64,000 nt of DNA from Ignelater luminosus (lineage: Eukaryota; Arthropoda; Insecta; Coleoptera; Elateridae), in NCBI GenBank assembly GCA_011009095.1, contig VTPC01090027.1:447166-511165 (forward strand), given 5' to 3'. The notes under the pieces are model-generated. The model did no database searches. It saw only the letters and a list, made by a program, of their open reading frames with translations, and was not told where the DNA came from. Shown one piece after another: positions 56,557 to 64,000 of this stretch (position 1 is its first letter; every line of letters starts with the position of its first letter). Both the position numbers and the translations under genes were made by a program.

Positions 56557-59299
56557 ATGCCACCTAAAAAAGACACCTCAAAACTCAACGTAAAAAATAT
56601 AGAGGAAAAAGAAACACCGTTCGATCCGGTCCCTTATGAAACCAGAGATGTGTGCACATCGATATCGTTGTTATTGAGTCCAGAAAAAGAAATAGTAACA
56701 AGAGCTTTATGGGTTCTAACTAAATATGCAAACTTGAAAGAACCCAATGCGGAATTTCTATATAAAAACGGTATTTTAGCAAATCTCCTCGACCTTATTA
56801 ATTATACAGATCTTACAATTTTAAGATTTACCTTAAAAGTATTAGGACAGATTGTATGGGATGTTCCAGCGGCAGCAAAAGAATTGTCTTTAGAACAATA
56901 CAACACTCAAGTTAAACAAATCAATCACATTTTTATGACCGTGCAAGATCCGTCCGTTACGGAATTTTCGACTCAGATTTTGTCACGTGTAGTAAAAGAT
57001 CCTTTGATGGCGTCATACGTGTTTAGAGCAGGTGTGGTTGCTCCTATATTTAAAGTTTTGCAAACTTTCGAGGATGCCGATATACAATTTAATACGTTGA
57101 ATTTTTTTTATAACGTGCTGGAGGCTCGTGAAGCCGAATATGTTTTGCAGCTAACAGCCGAATTTTCGCCAAGAACGCTTTTGTGTTATTTGAAAAGTAA
57201 ACTGGAAGAAATACGAGAAGCGACAATGAACATTATTGAGAAAATAACTTCGTGGAAAAGTGGTCCAATGCAGCAACTCCTTAGAGATCAGAACATAGTG
57301 GAAGTTTTGTTTAAAGTAATTTTAAATCCCGAATTTAAGGCTTTGCACAAAAAAAGCTTTTAGTGTAATACACACATGTATGGAATGTTTAGAGACCGCA
57401 TCGTATTTCGTTAAATCTTTAGAATTTATACAATTCTGTCAGTGGGCAACGAGTTGTCCGAAAAAGTTTATCCTCCCTTCTGCTCTTATTATAACGTCCC
57501 TAACGAAATTGGTCGAATTAAGGCAACTCCTGTTTGATTTCTCCATCGAGGATACGGTTTTATCATTTTTTCGGATTAATAACGAGCTGGTATTTTATAA
57601 AACTTGCGAAGCAATTTCAAATATGAGTTCGCATCGTTATTGTTGCGAAAAAATGATCACGCCGGTTGTTATACAATGTTTGTTGCAGATGTTAACTAGA
57701 AGCGATGTACCAATTATTCCGTATCATGAAATTGCTTTAAAGACACTTTACGATCTTCTAAGACGAGACGGAAGAACTTTAAAATTAATTATAGCTTGTG
57801 GAGGAATTCCTTTACTGACTACGTGTTGGTTGAGGGATAAAAAAGAATACACACACGAAACTCTTAGCGTTTTAATGGAAATGCTGTACATATTTTCAGC
57901 GGATGCTGAATTTCGTAAGATAACGATGAATAGCATGCTTTATCAAATGCTGTTAAACACTTTTGATGACGTCTCCGATTTTTCACGTAAAGCCTTGTTA
58001 GTATTAAATCAATACGTGGATGACAGCGAATGTCGGCAGTATTTTTTAGAGTTTGAAGGTCCACAAATTGTTTTGAAACAAATAAGTTCAACGCCAGATG
58101 AGAAAACTCTTAAAGATATTTTAATATTTCTTCAGCGGATATTTTTATATAAAAAGGTAGGAATGGCTTTCTTATTGGCAGGCTGTTTGGCAGTTTTAAA
58201 CTCAATCTGCGACGAAGCAAAAGAGGCAATTCCATTAATTAATCAATTAATTAGCATGATGTACGATTTATACCTGCCTATCAAGTTTCACGAACTGGGA
58301 CGTTTGGAAATTACAGATCATCTTACAAGTCGATTTTATTTAATAAACGGTGTCTGCGCGGAAGGTTTTCCTTTTTTAGAAATCTTAACGGAACAAAATG
58401 CTTGTCCCATCAATATTATTTACATAGTGGATTTTACAGCGAATGTTGATGAATTAACACGCAAACCGATAAAGATTCCATCACCTCTCGAAACGAGATT
58501 GCCTTCAACTTCTTCTATACCGCCTAATACTGCTAGAAAATCAGGATCTCAAACCAGAAGACGATCGAGTATTTTGAAAAATACTTCTGGTGCAAAAACG
58601 CAGAGAGTTTCCATACAAATAAATGACTCTTTACAAGGAATTCCTGCTACTGAAGAGCGTCAAGAAGCTGAAGAAAGTTTTTTGACCTGTCAGGTACCTC
58701 CGCCAATTAATTTTGGTTGCATATCAGAAGATCCGTATTTGCCCAAATATGCCGAAAAGCTAAAGCTATTGTTGTACAGTAATAAAAAGTACATCATATG
58801 TTTCCAACATCAGGTTAAACTTATAGCACATTTTGTATCTGATGTTTTATCAGGACCAGATGGTGCTTCTGATCCGTTAGATTCGCACTGTCTCGATTTT
58901 CATTTAACAGCACTTAAAGAGAAATTGGGAACAAACTTAATACCGATTGGCTACTTGCGTTGCGGACACTACTGTGAACGAGCGTTACTCTTTAAGGCGC
59001 TAGCAGAAAAAGTCGGAGTGCCGTGTACATTAGTTAGAGGACGAGATCGCGTTTTTTATTGGAACGAAGTGCCCATAACAAATGAAGAACCTTATGCTAA
59101 CCTTAATGATGAACAAAAAACCTATTTATCGTATGCTGTGGTGGACCTAATCAATAAAGTAGGAGAATTAATGTTAGTTGGAAGTGTAGAAGCTAACAAA
59201 TATTGCGGTTTACTCGTGGATACCGATCGAATTAACGCTACCGTAAACGCAATAAAAGTGGATTCCGAGGTGGATTTGCACAAACACGATAATGCTTAA
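56557..59299 (+). CDS. Armc3: ARMC3-like armadillo-repeat protein with EDR1-type C-terminal domain; single-base frameshift
   Basis: Two adjoining frames make one gene. The first (56557-57363) starts in a good insect context (CACAAAAATGCC) and holds armadillo-type helical repeats. It ends at TAG because of one extra A in an A7 run at 57349-57355. Reading on one base later gives HKKAFSVIHTCMECLETASY, which flows into the second frame (57380-59299). Together they span about 913 codons, close to vertebrate ARMC3 (about 870). Armadillo repeats fill most of the first 600 residues. A Ser/Thr/Arg-rich linker (GSQTRRRSSILKNTSGAKTQ) follows. The last 190 residues match the EDR1-type domain of ARMC3, with YLPKYAEKLKLLLYS and GHYCERALLFKALAEKVGVP then CTLVRGRD. 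AATAAA is at 59311-59316. ARMC3 is known from testis and sperm-flagellum function in mammals; the role here is inferred. There are no introns. The frameshift may be a sequencing error or a real null allele. Confidence 0.88.
57349..57355 (+). other. A7 run carrying the ARMC3-like frameshift
   Basis: Seven A bases lie between CAC and GCTTTT. Six would keep the frame and give HKKAF. The rest of the gene, more than 1.9 kb downstream, is free of stops, so the gene was under selection until very recently if the shift is real. Confidence 0.8.
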
Positions 59300-59310
59300 A
59301 GTTGTTCTTG

Positions 59311-59316
59311 AATAAA
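59311..59316 (+). terminator. polyadenylation signal of the ARMC3-like gene
   Basis: AATAAA 12 bases after the stop codon. A compact 3' end of this kind is plausible in insects. Confidence 0.6.
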
Positions 59317-59319
59317 TGA

Positions 59320-62300
59320 GCTTTTAAAAATCTGATTCGTTTCTTGTGTTAGTTTCTAGATTAGAAAAGATCTGATTTTGTAGCTAGCTTACAATTAAGA
59401 ATTCTGCAAAAGTAATTGACACCAAAATCACCAGCCGTCAGACAAGTGACTTTTAATCAATTTCAGGAACAAAATTATTTCCTTCAAAGCATTGAAATTG
59501 AGTAGACAATCAATTAATAAAACGTCGAATGATATCACGAATGAGGATGAAAAAACGCAACCGCATGTCTGTCAAATGTTTCAATTCAAGTAGCACGAAG
59601 CAAGTTTTGTCTTGGCCGAAAAATTGAAAAAAAAGATGTCAGAGATGTAATACCCTTGACAGGCTTGTTTATGTTCATTATTTCTTAATCAAATAGTTCA
59701 ACTCTTAATGTATCCTTGAGGTCAATTTAGAAATCGTAACAACAGTCATAGTCTTTGCTTGTCGGTATTATGATCTTAAAAGAATTTATAAACATTTGAT
59801 TTTACCAAGAATTATTTAATTTCCGCTTATCATTTTGCTAATATTCAAAAGTGCCGGCATAACCAGAATCTTGTTAGCTCGCCTGGGAAAGTTTTCGACA
59901 ACAAAAAGTGTTTCAACTGGTCAAAGATTTCCAGATTCTATTTCTCTGCACTTATGAAAGGTTTACAAGATATTATATGTTACAGTACGGAACAATTAGA
60001 AAAATAATGTGCAGACGTCTACAACTGCAGCACTAGATGAACCGCAGAAATATGATACAACGCATGGCCAAGGACAGAGCTAGTCAGACTAGAAAAAAAT
60101 CTATAATTAAGAAAAGCTTGTTAAATTTAACTTTCATGAATAAGTCAGTACAAATCTAATTCGGAAATTGAGGAGGAAATTCTTGTCGTTCCTAAACATA
60201 TGGTCCTGCACTTAGAAATATGAAAATAATAAACAACAGCATAAGATCGCTCAAGTCTACAGTTAAACTGTCCAACTGGGGTCTGGAAATTTACTACAAC
60301 AATTCAAAGACGCTACACCGACACATCTCTGAAGGAAACGCCGTAAACCTCATCTTGTGCAGCCGCCATCCACTACGTTCAAGATGGAGGAAGAAACCAT
60401 CAATCAACTTGTACCTGCCCAAAATGAATTAGGGAAAGCAATCGACAAATCATCGATTCATTTGCCGGGAAAACTAAAGAATATTTACGAGACCACCTAC
60501 AAACACTCGAACAACCCTGGGATGCATTTGAAACAAATCACAGCCGCATAAGACAATTAAATGTTTCCGAACACAAATCAACCACTATAATCAAGTAAAA
60601 GCCAACTGCAAAGAAGCAAAGTAATAAATAAAAAAAAACTTCATATTATATATGGAAGGAAACTCTCGCATACATAACCTCGGAATTTTAAATAGCACCC
60701 TACTACTTGGAATATGTCATTGAAAAAAGAATAACAATAGCAATCTTTTGGTGTAATTATAATCAATCATCAAAATGACTTCACAATTCCAGAAAACGGT
60801 TGTTGTTGCTTTTCTAGTTGATTGTTCAACTGTTGCTTTTCTTGGTGGTGGTTTGTAATGTAATTTTATAATTTTATGCCATCTTAATCTTTTGAGGATA
60901 TATTTAGTCATTTTCCTTTATTAAATTTTTAATTGAAAATATTTTCCAATTTATTTTGCACGATGTTCATTTAAACACACGAGTGGCTCCTTGTAAGAAT
61001 TGTTTGCCGCGCCCCAGTTGTGCGGATTTCGTGAAATTGTGTCAGCTAAACACTGTTTCGAGTTGAGCTTGTTTTAACATAGGTAAATCTACGTCTAATT
61101 TCCACCGTATATTGGTGCGCGATATATTTATATACGGGCCCTGTGTGATCCCGTCTTTTAAGGGATAATCTACAGACTCGGGAATTTTGCCGCCTCGGCA
61201 TGCTACAAGTTTCAACGGGCAAAAAATGTTTCATTATACAGACAGGGGTGTGAGTTCCGCTATCCTTATTCCACTTATGTTTAGTTTAGTTGCACCTGAC
61301 TAGGCGTGGCTTTATTATTAACTGGCTTGACGCATGGGAGAAGCGCGCGAAGGAGTAGAGATCCATCCTTGAGCGTAAGAAGGTCGTCGTTAAATAAATT
61401 TCGCCACAATGAATCATATCATTGTGTTAAAGAACTATCGAAGCCCATCGATAGTGGTTCTTTTGAGCTATTTGCAATTGTCTAATCGGAGATATTTTAT
61501 GAATTTTTGCGAGTAGACGAGAGTAAAAGTCCCAAGTCTTAATTTTGTGGGTGAAGTAGTATTTGCTTCAAGCGTGTCCCATTAAGTTTGGGTTTGTGTA
61601 TACGATGTTACCCTAATTTTGGTTTGAAGGATAGTAAATATCGATTGCGTTTGGGAATATCGAACTTTCGTCGATGGAGAGTTGTTGCTGATAATCGTTT
61701 CATTTTAAATGCTACTGGCAGTGGTGAACACCTGTATTTAGTTTTGTGAAACTCTGTGTACACGTGCATACAATTCTTCGTGATTTAGAAAAAAAAACAT
61801 TTCTACAGGCTGTATCGCGTATTGAAGTACGAGCGGGTCTTCGACCACCCCATCGACCGTCTTGGATTCAAGTCTGGTGAGGCCTCTCGTCAAGTCTAAA
61901 TGCCAACAGTTTGATTAAATTTAAGGTAATTCTAAGATACTAGTTTTATTTGTTACCTTTTTTGTGTATTATAATCAGCTAAATATGTAGTTTTTGTATA
62001 ATCAGACATTTGAACCAGTGAAAGGCGAGCTGAATAAGTATTGTCTTTAATGTTTTATGACCAAAATTTAGATTCATTGTCACGAACAAGAGTGGTTGAT
62101 GATCATCGTTTGCTTTTTGTAAGTTTGTCGCGTAAGCCAAGTTGAGCAAGCAGCTGCAAATTGCTTAAGCAGAAAAATATTAAGCCTAAGATATAATAAA
62201 TTCTCTTGATAGGTTTAAAGAGAGCTCAGAGTATAGATTGTTCATCATATCAGGGCGTTCTACATATGTACGGAGTGTTTTCTGGTGAGGAACCACACCA

Positions 62301-62480
62301 GCAAATGTGATGATTTTGGTATGGTTCATGGCGCCCATAGCAATTCTGTCACCCTGAATTTATAAGTGAGTTCTTTATTAAATCTCAATTTAATTTATGT
62401 TTGATTATTTTGGGATGACCTTAGTCTGAGCGGGCATTAAGGCCGCGTTTTCCGGATTTGTCCCTTACAGGTTCGCCCCA
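59320..62480. other. intergenic, no gene recognised
   Basis: Short frames at 60220-60551 give no known family. A moderately GC-rich region at about 60980-61900 has no supported exon. TACAGGCTGTATCGCG near 61805 could be a worn mariner-like end matching the element at 62.5-63.2 kb, but the match is loose. Confidence 0.45.
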
Positions 62481-62484
62481 TTTA

Positions 62485-63236
62485 CGCCACTCCATTGATT
62501 CTTGTTTGGATAAAACATCATAGTACAAATACTGTTTTTTCGTCTCCCGTAACAATGGTCTTGATAACATCACCTGTGTGGTCACCACAAAGCGTCAAAG
62601 ATGCCCTACTGTACTTAAATCTGCTTCAAAATATATTAAACCTTGAACAAGGCAATCAACTAGTGGACGAATGTGGTTTGTTTTTCCAGTAAGATGCTGC
62701 TCTTTCCCATTACGTATCGCTAACCAGAGAGTGGCTAAACGCAACATTTTCAGGTTAATGGATTGGGAAAAGAGGATCAATAGTGACCAGATCTCCGGAT
62801 CTGAGGCCTCTTGACTTCTTTTTATGGCTCTATTTGAAGTCAGTAGTTTTAGAACGCAGCCTAAATATATTCAAGAACTAATTTCATGCCAAAATATTAG
62901 ACGCGAGACATTTCAAAACGTAAGAAGAGTGTTCGAACAGAGTTATTATCTTGTGAGAATATTGTGAGAATTAGATGTATTCTAACTAACAAATAATAAT
63001 TAAAACCATAACGAAATAACAATCAAATTTTCTCATTTGCCTTGTGACTTTGTGCTTGTAATTTTCCAAAACTTCAATCATTTTCAAAAGTGTATACACC
63101 GCTGCATTCCTAATAAAATTACGTATCACATGTAGGGCAGTGTCATTAATAGTCAAGGAGACGCTTTTTTTCTGTATTTCCAGTAGTTTTGAACTTATTA
63201 AGCTTAGCTCGTCTTAAAATGAACACGCTGTATGTA
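62485..63236 (+). pseudogene. mariner-like transposase remnant, C-terminal part
   Basis: Across several frames the end of a mariner-like transposase is readable. NILNLEQGNQLVDECGLFFQ is followed by the FQQDGA region with ALSHYVSLTREWLNATF, then WIGKRGSIVTRSPDLRPLDF (third catalytic Asp), FFLWLYLKSVVLERSLNI and ETFQNVRRVFEQSYYL. The sequence ends near 63235 with a stretch whose complement is CATACAGCGTGTTCATTTTA, like the TACAGGGTGTTCATTTTAAG ends of this family. The N-terminal half was not found. Stops and frameshifts show a dead copy. It is a different subfamily from those at 1-780 and 25.5-26.8 kb. Confidence 0.75.
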
Positions 63237-63239
63237 CAG

Positions 63240-64000
63240 ATATGATCCAAGAGAGTGGGGTGTGCACACGCAAAGCCATGTCTTCAAATGTCCAAATTTT
63301 TGGAGCTCCACATATTCAGACTGCTCAAACTTTTGAATTTCTCGTCTTCTAGGTCGAAAGATCTTTAATAATGGTTGCTGCAAGGTTCAAGGACGCAAAG
63401 ATCTGACCGAGCCACTTGTTGCGATTCACGGTTGGGTTTTTCTCTCCCACCTGCAGTTCTCGAAGTTTGTGTTTCATGGAGAGCAGAGAAAGAAAAAAAT
63501 CGGTAGGGCAGAGCATGTTTGCTCTTCTTTGTGTAAATTTAGATTTTAATTTTCTAGTAGGTAATTCAGTTATGGAAATCCCATTGTAAGGGTGCAATAG
63601 GTGAATTGCACTCACAAATTAAGTTTCGAAAGGCGCCTGATCAGAGGATGTCAAAAAAGAGAGAATTTTCGGCTTGGCAAAATTTGAAAAACAAACCAAT
63701 TTTTTCTTGTAACTAGAAAGCAAAAGAAGATATGTAAATTCTAATTACACCAATAAACTGAGTTGAAGAAAGCAGATAAGAAATGTGTATTCGGTTTTTT
63801 TTAGCAATTTTAGTTTCTGACATATCCTGTCATTATCTCGAATTTGGACCACTCTGTACAATTTCTAGTTTTGAAATTTTAACTAGTTTTAAAATGTTCG
63901 TTTGTTTTGTAAATATGCCATTGCTTCTCGATACATACAACACCGCCAGTTAATTTCTTCAATCTGCAGCTTACAGCATCTTACAGACAAATCCTTCCGG
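63240..64000. other. intergenic, nothing recognised
   Basis: AT-rich to the window end. An 88-codon minus-strand frame at 63349-63615 has no family signature. Confidence 0.5.

Noticed and set aside
57349..57355. Programmed ribosomal frameshifting at the A7 run
   Set aside because: No known requirement for it in ARMC3 proteins and no supporting element seen. A homopolymer sequencing error or simple mutation is more likely.
61800..61830. Left end of the 62.5-63.2 kb mariner-like element (TACAGGCTGTATCGCG)
   Set aside because: Only the first few bases match the right end, and no transposase N-terminus is visible between.

Overview
This is an AT-rich, gene-poor piece of a eukaryotic nuclear genome, almost certainly from an insect. 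The evidence is a cecropia-type mariner, further mariner-like elements, a Penelope-like element, a pogo/Tigger transposon, a hAT relic, LINE fragments, spliceosomal splice-site consensus sequences and long satellite arrays. A beetle is a reasonable guess but is not proven by anything here. The record holds one 10-N assembly gap (36244-36253). There are no bacterial features, CRISPR arrays, operons or convincing tRNA/rRNA genes.

Layout. 1-780: right part of a mariner element with its terminal inverted repeat. 0.8-7.2 kb: mostly featureless, with a weak Ty3/gypsy reverse-transcriptase remnant near 2.4-2.6 kb. 7.3-8.8 kb: a decayed tandem repeat. 8.8-10.6 kb: two broken transposon-type coding remnants, the second a hAT/ZMYM1-like transposase. 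10.6-16.2 kb: unique DNA with a dispersed repeat pair. 16.2-18.9 kb: a ~143-bp satellite that looks like the inverted relative of the 7.3-8.8 kb repeat. 22.8-23.2 kb: a LINE RNase H fragment. 25.5-26.8 kb: a whole but dead mariner-like element on the minus strand. 27.1-28.0 kb: a GC-rich 9-bp minisatellite in a ~509-bp higher-order repeat. 31.0-39.2 kb: a ~168-173-bp satellite array of about 49 units. 39.6-40.0 kb: an LTR- or SINE-like block. 41.4-42.6 kb: a Penelope-like element. 43.2 and 46.6-46.8 kb: two possible cellular exons. 48.1-53.7 kb: a pogo/Tigger transposon with a matching pair of terminal inverted repeats and TA target duplication, interrupted by a ~3-kb LINE. 55.2-55.5 kb: a 21-bp minisatellite. 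56.6-59.3 kb: the one clear cellular gene, an intronless ARMC3-like armadillo-repeat gene with a single-base frameshift in an A7 run. 62.5-63.2 kb: another mariner-like remnant.

The genes do not form a pathway. Most recognisable coding sequence is dead transposon. The ARMC3-like gene is the main functional candidate, and the minus-strand exon at 46.6-46.8 kb probably belongs to a gene extending outside what can be traced. I found no clear previously undescribed biological system. The most interesting items are the satellite array with young near-identical units in its middle, the frame-preserving 9-bp repeat, the nested pogo/LINE structure with regulatory-looking motifs in the pogo leader, and the A7 frameshift.
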